Origin: Loigolactobacillus zhaoyuanensis
Lineage (GTDB): Bacteria; Bacillota; Bacilli; Lactobacillales; Lactobacillaceae
Reading direction: 5' to 3'
Assembly: GCF_003946385.1 (NCBI RefSeq)
Contig: NZ_RHOE01000008.1
Coordinates: 1 to 63,716, forward strand
Length of the DNA stretch: 63,716 nucleotides
Every line of letters starts with the position of its first letter. The stretch's first letter is position 1. The position numbers were made by a program, and so were the translations under genes. Shown here one piece after another: positions 28,153 to 37,265 of this stretch. A model generated the notes under the pieces. It saw only the letters and a list, made by a program, of their open reading frames with translations. It was not told the DNA's origin and did not search any database.

Positions 28153-29601
28153 TTACTTAAACAATTTATTAAAATAATGATCCGTTAGAAAAGTCGCTAA
28201 TGGTGGTAGATCGACTTCATTTTGTAAGTTCAGGAAGATAAAAATCTGATCAGTGGAAACTTCTTGATAGCCTTTGCACATGTCGGTCAACACCACATCG
28301 TACTTGCTACCAGCATGATAACGCCGGAGCTCCACCTTAATATTTGCCGGTAATGCCCCACGAATTTGGTTGATCAAGACACTGGCTAGTGACGTCTCCA
28401 CCGCAAAATCGCAACCAACACGTAAATGCACTTGGCTAGCGTGCATCATCAAATACAGTAATGGCAAATACCGCCAGGATAAATACTTCGTAAAGACAGC
28501 CGTTGTTCCGACTTCTGGTTGTAACAAACGCTGGTATACAGCGGCTAAATACGAATTAAGCGTGACTGCCGGTTGCTGCTGCGTCATATGGAAAAGTCCA
28601 TGAAAGTGAATAAAATTATAATGGATCTGCGTTAAAGTATCAATTAAGTAACGCTTAAACGGTGCCGCTAGCTGATCAAAATCAAAATACTGCTGCGTGA
28701 TCTGGATAAAGCGCTGATTCAACTGGCGAACACCATTTTGCTGTGCGACATCGCTGATAAAGCTCTGCGCATCATGATTGTGGGTGTCCAAAACTAGCCC
28801 ACCCTGAACAAACATGTACAGCAGCGTGCGTTCATTACGGTTATGCTCAAAAAGATATTGGTCAAAGTAAGGATCACTAAACGCCTTCATTAATTTGACT
28901 GAAGTTGTTGTGAAATCGATCGGTTCTGCAAAAAACTCAACCGCCGCTAACTCAGTAGTGTGCCGGCGCTTTTCTGAAATGTACAACCAGATTCGCAAGC
29001 ACATATCGCCAGCTGGGGTAAATGGCTGAGCAAATTGCGTAGTGATTTTTTTCATCACCGTGTCGATCAACGTGCCCGTCATTTCCTGTTGGTTCAATTC
29101 AAACGGCCGGGTAAACCAGAATAAATGCAGATAAAAATAACGGATCTGGCTTTCAAAACCGACTAAACGGCCATTTTTGATTTGAATATCATATTCAGTC
29201 AACAAATCATTTAACTCATGTATCCGCCGATTAAGTGTGGAAACACTAAGCGCAAAATGACGGGCTAGATGAGTTTTGCTAGTGCCACTATGTTGTAAAA
29301 GGTATAACAACAGCTGATACTTGACCGCGTGCTGTAAGTACTGATAATAAATAGTCGCTACTGAGATCTGACCAGTACTGACTAAACGCACCTGATTGCT
29401 ATCGAACTGTAGCGTAATTTTATCATCTAATTGCTGGAACACCTGCTTGATCGCGGTTAGATCTGTACGTAAGGTACTACGGTCAAGCTGTAACTGTGCG
29501 GCAAGTGTTGGCAGATCAAACTGCTCCTGGCGCGCGATCAATTGTTGAATGATCAGTGCTTGGCGCCGTTCTACCCGCTCTAACAAATCAAATACTTCCA
29601 T
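28153..29601 (-). CDS. Mga-type helix-turn-helix transcriptional regulator
   Basis: About 482 residues. N-terminal HTH (LPTLAAQLQLDRSTLRTDLTAIK, about 30-55) and a second HTH (TSKTHLARHFALSVSTLNRR, about 100-125) arranged as in Mga/AtxA regulators, followed by helical regions where PRD-like domains sit; no EIIB domain is evident. Targets are unknown. It is upstream of the EVE-HNH-like gene and follows the gtfA-gtfB pair. Start ATG 29601 with GAGGG upstream. Confidence 0.72.
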   Translation of the reverse strand: MEVFDLLERVERRQALIIQQLIARQEQFDLPTLAAQLQLDRSTLRTDLTAIKQVFQQLDDKITLQFDSNQVRLVSTGQISVATIYYQYLQHAVKYQLLLYLLQHSGTSKTHLARHFALSVSTLNRRIHELNDLLTEYDIQIKNGRLVGFESQIRYFYLHLFWFTRPFELNQQEMTGTLIDTVMKKITTQFAQPFTPAGDMCLRIWLYISEKRRHTTELAAVEFFAEPIDFTTTSVKLMKAFSDPYFDQYLFEHNRNERTLLYMFVQGGLVLDTHNHDAQSFISDVAQQNGVRQLNQRFIQITQQYFDFDQLAAPFKRYLIDTLTQIHYNFIHFHGLFHMTQQQPAVTLNSYLAAVYQRLLQPEVGTTAVFTKYLSWRYLPLLYLMMHASQVHLRVGCDFAVETSLASVLINQIRGALPANIKVELRRYHAGSKYDVVLTDMCKGYQEVSTDQIFIFLNLQNEVDLPPLATFLTDHYFNKLFK

Positions 29602-29721
29602 CGCCACCGCCCTCACTTTTTACAATAGCGCAACTATCGCTGGCCTATCATAAGAATAAATTATAGTAACGATATCCAGTTACTATCTCTATCATAGCAA
29701 GAAAATCAGTCAAGGTTTAGA

Positions 29722-30576
29722 TTAATTTATGTTTTTTGTGATAATTTGTTGCCACTGCGCTTTTAAATCAGTATGTTGCGCATATTCATCAAGCAAAATG
29801 GTCTTCTCGTTGGTCAATTGTGCTGACCGGCGAGCTAAAAATAAATCAGCGACAGCTTCATCCCCTTGATAAGCGGCATTATACAAACGGACGACCCGTA
29901 ACTGACACTCGATCGCCGCTAGCAGGGAATCGTATTCACGCCGTTCAGCCACCACCACTTCTGCGGCCGGTAATAGTTGACTTAGACAATACTGCAGCAA
30001 GTCTTTTTGGCTGGTAAATAACTGCTGGCGGCGGACTAACCGGTAGAGCACCGGCTTTTTTTCAACGTAACTGACCGCCAAACAAAGCTGACCTGCCGGA
30101 TTCAGATAATGCACGCCGACTAATCGTTGTTGCTCATCAAAAAATTGCTGACGTGATAAGAAGCCACGACTGTCGTACTGATCGATCTCCAGTTGCTTTT
30201 CAGCGGCATCATAGTACGTGACCCGCGTGATCTCGCCATGCCGATTGACCTGGCCGCGCGCTAATAAATGTGTCCCCGCTAAGTATAAATAACCGTCCTT
30301 CACATTACTGCGTTGATAATTGTCTAATAAAGTAAGGTCATCGCGCCGCAGTGCTTTACCACGATAGTCGGCGGCTTCTTGTAGCCAGTCAAAACAGCTG
30401 ATAACTTGGCTACTTAACTGCTGTTGCTGCACATAAGCCGCGCTGTTAGCCGAATAGGCGCATAGCACAATCTTAGCGCTACGGTCCAACTGCGGAAATA
30501 AGGCCAAGCGGCGCAACATATTTTGCTCGATCGCGGTATTTTCGGTACTTAAAATGCCGTTTAAAAAATAATCCAT
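29722..30576 (-). CDS. gtfB: GtfB-like glycosylation chaperone, short form
   Basis: About 284 residues. The middle (YLAGTHLLARGQVNRHG, ITRVTYYDAAEKQLEIDQYD, GFLSRQQFFDEQQRLVGVHY) resembles the beta-meander segment of GtfB (Gtf2), the non-catalytic subunit that recruits serine-rich adhesins to GtfA. GtfB is usually near 440 residues; here the C-terminal Rossmann half is absent, and the 105 bases before the next gene leave no room for it. The ATG overlaps the gtfA stop as TAATG, so translation is coupled. Confidence 0.65.
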   Translation of the reverse strand: MDYFLNGILSTENTAIEQNMLRRLALFPQLDRSAKIVLCAYSANSAAYVQQQQLSSQVISCFDWLQEAADYRGKALRRDDLTLLDNYQRSNVKDGYLYLAGTHLLARGQVNRHGEITRVTYYDAAEKQLEIDQYDSRGFLSRQQFFDEQQRLVGVHYLNPAGQLCLAVSYVEKKPVLYRLVRRQQLFTSQKDLLQYCLSQLLPAAEVVVAERREYDSLLAAIECQLRVVRLYNAAYQGDEAVADLFLARRSAQLTNEKTILLDEYAQHTDLKAQWQQIITKNIN

Positions 30577-32093
30577 TACCGGTCGCCCCCTTGATAAAAA
30601 GTTTGTGCGGCGGTGGCGATGGTTTGCCAAGACTTAAATACTTCGTCTTCGCTAGAGCGCCAACTCAGTCGGTACGCCGCCTGACTCATTTGCTGCCATT
30701 GGTCATCATGCGCTAACATGGCAACCGTCCTATCCGCGGCCGCAGCGGCATCATCGACTGGGACAATAATGCCATTTTCACCGTCGTTAATAAATTCCCG
30801 CGGTCCATAATGAAAATCATAGGCGATCACCGGCACGCCGTGGGCTAATGCTTCGGCGATGACTAGCGCGGTACCCTCATAGCGGCTGGTGATCAGCAAG
30901 CCTTGGGCGTGATCGTAAATCGCCGTCATGTCAGTGGCATAGCCTTTTAGCTGAACCACGTCCTCTAGATGTAGCGCCTTAATTTGCTGATCAAGTTGTG
31001 CGGCCATTTTTTTATCGACGACAAAGCCCCAAATATCCAGCGTCGCTTGCGGTAATTGATCATGGATCAAGCCGAAGATCCGTACCACTTGATCGAGCCG
31101 TTTTTCTGGATTTAAGCGGGCGACAGCAATTAATTTAAAACGATCCCGTTGCGGTAGCGCCACTGGATCACGCTGTAGCACAGATTTAGGGATGATGCTG
31201 ACTGATGCGCGATAAACATTAGTCTGGGGGAACTTTTGCCGCAGATCCGCGACTTGCGCTTGGGTGCTGGCAATCATGCCGTTCCACAACTGTAAATTTT
31301 TAAAAGCAAAACGGTAATTCGAGTTGAAATCATCGCTTTGCGGCTGGTCATTACGGTTAACGTGGACACTATGAATATGCACTAGCTTAAACGCCTTAGT
31401 CCGCATCGCCGCGATCGCCCAACCGACCCGTGCCGTCCGATCCGCGATGAAAATATTCGTCGGCGTCGTTTGATTTAATTGATCGAGAAAATAGCGTTGC
31501 AACTGCGTTTCATCAGCAAAATGACGCCAACGACCATCCGCAGCGTAATATTGGATCGCCCGCACCACTTGTTTGCCCTGTATCCCTTTGCGATAAAAGA
31601 AAACCAGGCGTGTCTGGCCTTGCTGATCAAAAAATAAACGCTGGGTCATGTGTAACTGCTGATCATATAGCGCGAGACTGGATCTAAAGCCGCGCACATC
31701 GTAAAATTCTGCCTGAACGGTCTGTTTGTTTTTACCATAATAATTGACTTGGCGCACGCCGCCAGTAGGATGCAGCGCTACTTTGACCATTAATCGCTGC
31801 TGGGCATCGTAGTAATTAACGCCGCGCTGGGTCGCTCCAGGAAAACTAAGCTGGGACAACAGCAGCGGTTGCGGCAATTGCAGTTTGATATCACAAAGAT
31901 AGTCAAACATGTTGGTGACGTCAGTTGGTTCTAAGTGGTAAGTGACCACATTTTGCGCGTAACTGGGATCATAGGCCACCGTCACCAGTTTAGCCGGCGT
32001 GGCGTGCCGCTTCAGCATGTATAGTCGCTTTAGTTGAGCGCTTTCAATACCGGTTACACGTTTGGGCACATTTTGATTGACGAAATAAAACAT
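30576..32093 (-). CDS. gtfA: GtfA-like O-GlcNAc glycosyltransferase (GT4, accessory-Sec adhesin type)
   Basis: About 505 residues. The N-terminal GtfA-specific beta-meander (DUF1975-like; RLFFDQQGQTRLVFFYRK) is followed by a GT4 domain with RLNPEKRLDQVVRIF, LDIWGFVVDKK and the nucleotide-sugar motif SRYEGTALVIAEALAHGVPVI. GtfA adds GlcNAc to Ser/Thr of surface adhesins in complex with GtfB. ATG 32093 follows AGGAG with a 7-base spacer. Located directly downstream of the Asp/Ser-rich adhesin gene, its likely substrate; no secA2/secY2/asp genes are in the window. Confidence 0.8.
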   Translation of the reverse strand: MFYFVNQNVPKRVTGIESAQLKRLYMLKRHATPAKLVTVAYDPSYAQNVVTYHLEPTDVTNMFDYLCDIKLQLPQPLLLSQLSFPGATQRGVNYYDAQQRLMVKVALHPTGGVRQVNYYGKNKQTVQAEFYDVRGFRSSLALYDQQLHMTQRLFFDQQGQTRLVFFYRKGIQGKQVVRAIQYYAADGRWRHFADETQLQRYFLDQLNQTTPTNIFIADRTARVGWAIAAMRTKAFKLVHIHSVHVNRNDQPQSDDFNSNYRFAFKNLQLWNGMIASTQAQVADLRQKFPQTNVYRASVSIIPKSVLQRDPVALPQRDRFKLIAVARLNPEKRLDQVVRIFGLIHDQLPQATLDIWGFVVDKKMAAQLDQQIKALHLEDVVQLKGYATDMTAIYDHAQGLLITSRYEGTALVIAEALAHGVPVIAYDFHYGPREFINDGENGIIVPVDDAAAAADRTVAMLAHDDQWQQMSQAAYRLSWRSSEDEVFKSWQTIATAAQTFYQGGDR

Positions 32094-32143
32094 TAGCTTG
32101 CTCCTATTCATATCTTTATCTACTATTATACTGTCTCTGTAGC

Positions 32144-32185
32144 AAAAAAGCGTAAAACCATGATCGATTTTGCGCTTTCTTTTTG
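32144..32185 (-). terminator. terminator after the TSP3-repeat adhesin gene
   Basis: On the minus strand AAAGCGCAAAA...TTTTACGCTTT is followed by TTTT. It separates the adhesin from gtfA. Confidence 0.7.
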
Positions 32186-32200
32186 CTAGAAATTGATTGC

Positions 32201-35200
32201 TTACTCCTCGTCACGCTTTTTCCGGCGGATGCCAGCTATGCCGAACAGTCCAGCTAAGGTCGCCATTAAGCCAACGATACCTAAAGTTGAATTAGTTGCT
32301 TCGCCGGTTTGTGGCAATTGGCCATGACGGTTAGTCGCCGCATTTGTTCCGCTGAGTGCTGTTTGCGCGGTGCCAGTGGTCGCATTAGTTGGAGCTGCCG
32401 TCGTCAGGCCAGCGCTCCCGGTACTGAGACCAGTTGGATTTGCATCATCGGAATCATTGATGCCATCACCATCCGTGTCCCAGTTGTTAGGATCAGTGCC
32501 TTTAGCGGCCTCTTCAGTGGCGTTCAAGCCATCGGAATCAGGATCATCATTGCTGTCAGAAATCGTTGGATCCGTTGGCGCTACATCGTCAGAATCATTG
32601 ACACCGTCACCATCGGTATCTGAATTTTCTGGGTCAGTGCCAGCGGCTATTTCTTCGTCTGAAGTTAAACCATCGGAATCTGGATCATCACTGCTATCAG
32701 AAATATCTGGGTCAGTTGGGTTCGCGTCCTCGGAATCGGTAACGCCATCGCCATCAGTATCTGAATTATCCGGGTCAGTGCCGTTATCAGTTTCTTCTGA
32801 ATTCGATAAACCGTCTGAATCGGGATCATCCGAGCCGTCAGAAATATCAGGATCAGTTGGCTTAATGTCGTCAGAATCGTTAACACCATCACCATCCGTG
32901 TCGGAGTTATCTGGATCGGTACCGGCTGCCTCTTCTTCTTCGCTGGTCAACCCATCTGAATCTGGATCGTCCTTATCATCAGAAATATCTGGGTCGGTTG
33001 GATTCACATCATCAGAATCATTGATGCCATCACTATCCGTATCCGAATTATCTGGGTCGGTACCCGCTTCTTCTTCTTCTTCACTAGTTAAACCATCAGA
33101 ATCTGGATCGTCCTTATCATCGGAAATATCTGGGTCAGTTGGATTCACATCATCGGAATCGTTGATACCATCACCGTCTGTGTCAGAATTATCCGGGTCA
33201 GTACCCGTTTCTGATTCTTCTTCACTAGTCAACCCATCTGAATCCGGGTCATCTTTATCATCGGAAATCGTTGGATCCAATGGGTCTACATCGTCAGAAT
33301 CGGTAACACCATCGCCGTCTGTGTCAGAAATGTCGGGGTCGGTGCCGGCTTCTGATTCTTCTTCACTAGTCAATCCATCTGAATCTGGATCGTCCTTATC
33401 ATCGGAAATGTCTGGGTCCGTTGGATTCACATCATCGGAATCGTCGATACCATCACCATCCGTGTCCGAATTATCGGGCTCCGTACCAGCTTCCACTTCT
33501 TCTTCACTAGTTAAACCGTCGGAATCCGGATCGTCCTTATCATCGGAAATATCTGGGTCGGTTGGGTTGACATCATCAGAATCATTGATGCCATCGCTAT
33601 CCGTATCTGGATTATCTGGTTCCGTACCCGCTTCTGATTCTTCTTCACTAGTCAACCCATCTGAATCTGGGTCATCTTTATCATCGGAAATTGTTGGATC
33701 CAATGGGTCTACATCGTCAGAATCGGTAACACCATCGCTATCCGTATCTGGATTATCTGGGTTAGTACCCGCTTCTTCTTCTTCTTCACTAGTTAAACCA
33801 TCAGAATCTGGATCGTCCTTATCATCAGAAATATCAGGATCGGTTGGATTCACATCATCAGAATCGTTGATACCATCACCATCCGTGTCAGAATTATCCG
33901 GTTCCGTACCAGCTTCCACTTCTTCTTCACTAGTTAAACCGTCAGAATCTGGATCGTCCTTATCATCAGAAATATCAGGATCGGTTGGATTCACATCATC
34001 AGAATCGTTGATACCATCACCATCCGTGTCAGAATTATCCGGTTCCGTACCAGCTTCCACTTCTTCTTCACTAGTTAAACCGTCAGAATCTGGATCGTCC
34101 TTATCATCAGAAATATCAGGATCGGTTGGATTCACATCATCAGAATCATTGATGCCATCACTATCCGTATCTGGATCATCTGGGTCGGTGCCTGCTTCCG
34201 CTTCTTCCTCTGAAGTCAAACCGTCGGAATCTGGATCGTCCTTATCATCAGAAATGTCAGGATCGATTGGATTCACATCATCAGAATCATTGATGCCATC
34301 ACTATCCGTATCTGGATCATCTGGGTCAGTACCGGCTTCCACTTCTTCTTCTGAAGTCAAACCGTCTGAATCTGGATCGTCTTTATCATCAGAAATATCC
34401 GGGTCCGTTGGATTCACATCATCAGAATCATTGATGCCATCACTATCCGTATCTGGATCATCTGGGTCAGTACCGGCTTCCACTTCTTCTTCTGAAGTCA
34501 AACCGTCTGAATCTGGATCGTCCTTATCATCAGAAATATCCGGGTCCGTTGGATTCACATCATCAGAATCATTGATGCCATCATCGTCCGTATCCGAATT
34601 ATCCGGGTCCGTACCAGCTTCCACTTCTTCTTCGCTAGTTAAACCGTCTGAATCTGGATCGTCCTTATCGTCAGAAATATCAGGATCGGTTGGCTTCACA
34701 TCATCAGAATCGTTGATGCCATCGCTATCCGTATCTGGATTATCTGGTTCCGTACCGGCGGCAGCTTCACCTTCGCTATCTAGACCATCGGAATCAAGGT
34801 CATCGGTATTATCAGATACGTTTGGATCTGTTGGTCTAATATCGTCAGAATCGTTGATATCATCACCATCAGTGTCTGAATTATCCGGTTCCGTACCCGC
34901 TGCTGCTTCGCCTTCGCTATCTAGGCCATCGGAATCAAGATCATCGGTATTATCAGATACGTTTGGATCTGTCGGTCTAATATCATCAGAATCGGTGATG
35001 CCATCACCATCAGTGTCTGAATTATCCGGTTCCGTACCCGCTGCTGCTTCGCCTTCGCTATCTAGGCCATCGGAATCAAGATCATCGGTATTATCAGATA
35101 CGTTTGGATCTGTTGGTCTAATATCGTCAGAATCATTAATGCCGTCGCTATCCGTATCCGGATTATCTGGCTCCGTCCCAGCGGCCGCTTCTTCTTCACT

Positions 35201-35758
35201 ATTCAGACCGTCGGAATCGGGATCCGTATCATCAGGAACTAATGGATTAAGATCATCACCATCATTTTGACCATCGCTATCGGTATCGGAATTCGTTGGG
35301 TCAGTACCCAGACCATTTTCTTCCGAATTCGACAAACCGTCACTATCGGGATCATCTGGGATTGCTGATTCTTGTCCAGGCTTACCATATAATATCCAAA
35401 CATCGCCAACACTATCAGGAAAAACAACATTTGCAATATTGATTGGATCATTACCATGTTGTGGCCCATCAGTATATGCAGTAAATTCATAACCACTGAT
35501 CGTCGGCAATGGAATTTGCGCAGTAGCATTTTCTCCTGCATTACCAAATATGTTGTCCCCGCTAATGTTACCAATCATCGTCCACTTGCCATTTTCATCA
35601 ATGTAATAGTAATGAATCGTTAATTGTGACTGAGCTCTAGCACTAGCGGCGCTTGTGGCCACTTTTTTGTGCTGCGGGGGCTGCAGCAGCGCTGGCCGTA
35701 CTAGTGGCGGCACTGACTGTTGCTGAGTCGGCGGCTGAATTAGCCACACCGTCGGCAC
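32201..35758 (-). CDS. TSP3-repeat LPXTG adhesin, main part (downstream of a frameshift)
   Basis: 1185 codons open. A short region with AQSQLTIHYYYIDENGKW (a MucBP-like beta start) is followed by about 21 tandem thrombospondin type-3 units (DPDSDGLTSEEE...GTDPDNSDTDGDGINDSDD), strongly acidic with repeated DxDxDG calcium-binding loops. The C-terminus has sortase signal LPQTG, a hydrophobic helix and RRKKRDEE. The apparent N-terminus is not a natural start: the signal peptide lies in the other frame at 35643-36185, and deleting one A of the A6 run at 35663-35668 joins the two. Likely a calcium-stiffened surface stalk. Confidence 0.85.
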   Translation of the reverse strand: MPTVWLIQPPTQQQSVPPLVRPALLQPPQHKKVATSAASARAQSQLTIHYYYIDENGKWTMIGNISGDNIFGNAGENATAQIPLPTISGYEFTAYTDGPQHGNDPINIANVVFPDSVGDVWILYGKPGQESAIPDDPDSDGLSNSEENGLGTDPTNSDTDSDGQNDGDDLNPLVPDDTDPDSDGLNSEEEAAAGTEPDNPDTDSDGINDSDDIRPTDPNVSDNTDDLDSDGLDSEGEAAAGTEPDNSDTDGDGITDSDDIRPTDPNVSDNTDDLDSDGLDSEGEAAAGTEPDNSDTDGDDINDSDDIRPTDPNVSDNTDDLDSDGLDSEGEAAAGTEPDNPDTDSDGINDSDDVKPTDPDISDDKDDPDSDGLTSEEEVEAGTDPDNSDTDDDGINDSDDVNPTDPDISDDKDDPDSDGLTSEEEVEAGTDPDDPDTDSDGINDSDDVNPTDPDISDDKDDPDSDGLTSEEEVEAGTDPDDPDTDSDGINDSDDVNPIDPDISDDKDDPDSDGLTSEEEAEAGTDPDDPDTDSDGINDSDDVNPTDPDISDDKDDPDSDGLTSEEEVEAGTEPDNSDTDGDGINDSDDVNPTDPDISDDKDDPDSDGLTSEEEVEAGTEPDNSDTDGDGINDSDDVNPTDPDISDDKDDPDSDGLTSEEEEEAGTNPDNPDTDSDGVTDSDDVDPLDPTISDDKDDPDSDGLTSEEESEAGTEPDNPDTDSDGINDSDDVNPTDPDISDDKDDPDSDGLTSEEEVEAGTEPDNSDTDGDGIDDSDDVNPTDPDISDDKDDPDSDGLTSEEESEAGTDPDISDTDGDGVTDSDDVDPLDPTISDDKDDPDSDGLTSEEESETGTDPDNSDTDGDGINDSDDVNPTDPDISDDKDDPDSDGLTSEEEEEAGTDPDNSDTDSDGINDSDDVNPTDPDISDDKDDPDSDGLTSEEEEAAGTDPDNSDTDGDGVNDSDDIKPTDPDISDGSDDPDSDGLSNSEETDNGTDPDNSDTDGDGVTDSEDANPTDPDISDSSDDPDSDGLTSDEEIAAGTDPENSDTDGDGVNDSDDVAPTDPTISDSNDDPDSDGLNATEEAAKGTDPNNWDTDGDGINDSDDANPTGLSTGSAGLTTAAPTNATTGTAQTALSGTNAATNRHGQLPQTGEATNSTLGIVGLMATLAGLFGIAGIRRKKRDEE
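32440..35340 (-). repeat. tandem array of about 21 TSP3 units, about 141-bp period
   Basis: Near-identical 47-residue units (DSDGLTSEEE...PTDPDISDDKDDP) repeat in tandem. Central units are most alike; the three nearest the N-terminus (DNTDDLDSDGLDSEGEAAAG) and the last three form divergent subgroups, suggesting homogenisation and unequal exchange in the middle. Confidence 0.9.
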
Positions 35759-36185
35759 TTAGTGGATTGGCATCAGTCCCATCAGCAACACCATCGCTGT
35801 CGGTATCAGCTTGGTTAGCATTGGTGCCTGCCGTCAGTTCTTCTTTATCATTTAAACCATCGCCATCAGTGTCGGCCTTGGTGACGTCGGTGCCAGCCGC
35901 AGCTTCTTCACTACTATTTAGACCATCACTGTCTTGATCCAAATCTGCAGCCGACACATCAGCGGTACCCCCGGCATCTGAGTCAGCCGCTACGACTGTG
36001 GTCTCAGCATCAGTTGCAGTTGCTGCGCTGACTTGCGTGGTCGCAACAAAGCCAATTGTTGCCCCGCCGATGGCCAAACCATAAAGCATATTGAAGATCC
36101 ATTTCTTACCACTTTTGCGCATCCGATAATGTAGCCCTTTACGTTCCATTTTCTGTACTAAATTATTTTTACCTATTCGTCTCAT
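35643..36185 (-). CDS. N-terminal part of the TSP3 adhesin: KxYKxGKxW signal peptide and first TSP3 units
   Basis: Starts at ATG 36185, 7 bases after AAGGAG. A KxYKxGKxW-type signal (HYRMRKSGKKWIFNMLYGLA) with cleavage near TTQVSA is followed by TSP3-like DQDSDGLNSSEEAAAGTD and TDGDGLNDKEELTAGTN. The frame then runs through an Ala-rich stretch (SAAAAPAAQKSGHKRR) and stops, while homologous coding resumes in the +1 frame. Together the two frames encode one sortase-anchored protein of roughly 1325 residues. Confidence 0.8.
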   Translation of the reverse strand: MRRIGKNNLVQKMERKGLHYRMRKSGKKWIFNMLYGLAIGGATIGFVATTQVSAATATDAETTVVAADSDAGGTADVSAADLDQDSDGLNSSEEAAAGTDVTKADTDGDGLNDKEELTAGTNANQADTDSDGVADGTDANPLSADGVANSAADSATVSAATSTASAAAAPAAQKSGHKRR

Positions 36186-36704
36186 ATTCAATCTCCTTCT
36201 TATTTCGTTTATGGCGTCAATTAAAAAACAGAAGTATCAGCTTGGGAATTTTAAATATATTTATTTGCTTATTATGTTTTTTATTGTAAATGATTATTCA
36301 GTTTAAAAATGCCATCTTTTCTTTCTTAATTATGAATAAATGATTTTATTTTGAAAATATACATGAAACTGCTTATATATCAACCTCGATTTGACGACTA
36401 AAATGGATATTATATTTTAATGAGTGATATTACGCAAAGCAAGCGGTTATATTCGTCATTAATTATTCATATTTTATAAATATGTATATTGTTTGGTGGT
36501 ATTATGAATTTTTTATGTTTGGATGTCATCCACTAATAATGGCATTATCAATATTTGACTTTTTATCAGTATTATTATTACTTTGATTAAAAATCTAATA
36601 TTGTTTTATTAAAAAACTTTAATTTATTAGCGTAAATAGTGCAATTATAAAAAATATTAATTTATAATAACGGACTCTTTAAATCGATAAATTTAGCTCA
36701 AAAT
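36186..36704. other. long AT-rich intergenic region upstream of the TSP3 adhesin
   Basis: About 520 bases with many short A/T runs, no open frame and no obvious hairpin. It must hold the adhesin promoter, but no convincing -35/-10 pair could be chosen among the AT-rich matches. Confidence 0.4.
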
Positions 36705-36736
36705 AAAAAATCGTAACCATTTCTGATTACGATTTT
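36705..36736 (-). terminator. terminator after mgsA
   Basis: On the minus strand AAAATCGTAA...TTACGATTTT is followed by TTATTTTG. Confidence 0.75.
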
Positions 36737-36749
36737 AGATTGAACTGTA

Positions 36750-37175
36750 CTATTCGTATTGTTCGTGCTGTGTTTCATCACCATTAACTAGCTTGCGGAA
36801 ATCGATGAAGCCGGCACCTAAGCCACGCAGTAACACTTCGGCGGTCCCAATATTTGTCGCCAACGGTGTGTTGTACACGTCGGCTAAGCGGATCAGGGCG
36901 TTGACATCCGGCTCGTGGGGCTGCGAGGTTAGTGGATCGCGAAAGAAAATCACCAAGTCCATCTGATTTTTAGCGATCAACGCGCCAATTTCTTGGTCAC
37001 CGCCTAGCGGACCTGAGTTAAAGCGCTGCACCGGTAAGTCAGTTGCGTCGGCGACCACTTTTCCGGTGTGGCCAGTGGCAAATAATTCATTACCGCGCAA
37101 AATTTCGCGATAAGCCGCAGCAAAACGGGCCATTTCGGGTTTCTTTTCATCATGCGCAATCAATGCTATTTTCAT
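36750..37175 (-). CDS. mgsA: methylglyoxal synthase
   Basis: Converts dihydroxyacetone phosphate to methylglyoxal and phosphate, a bypass relieving sugar-phosphate stress. 141 residues. Motifs [36 protein letters not shown] (catalytic Asp) and [20 protein letters not shown] are all present. Single gene between two terminators and two surface-protein genes. Confidence 0.95.
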   Translation of the reverse strand: MKIALIAHDEKKPEMARFAAAYREILRGNELFATGHTGKVVADATDLPVQRFNSGPLGGDQEIGALIAKNQMDLVIFFRDPLTSQPHEPDVNALIRLADVYNTPLATNIGTAEVLLRGLGAGFIDFRKLVNGDETQHEQYE

Positions 37176-37223
37176 TTAAGCGTGCTCCTTTTCAATTAGT
37201 TAAGCGGTTACTGACATTATACC

Positions 37224-37258
37224 AAAAAAAGAAAGCACCCGGTCAGCGGATGCTTTCA
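37224..37258 (-). terminator. terminator after the LRR/LPXTG protein
   Basis: On the minus strand GAAAGCATCCG...CGGGTGCTTTC is followed by TTTTTTT. Confidence 0.8.
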
Positions 37259-37265
37259 CGTTCAA

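Noticed and set aside
32201-35400. Regularly spaced repeats that could suggest a CRISPR array
   Set aside because: The period is about 141 bp, the repeats are coding in one frame as TSP3 protein units, and there are no unique spacers or cas genes.
35239-35574. Alternative-frame ORF rich in Met/Ile within the adhesin
   Set aside because: It lies wholly inside the TSP3 gene in another frame, without a ribosome site or recognisable domain.
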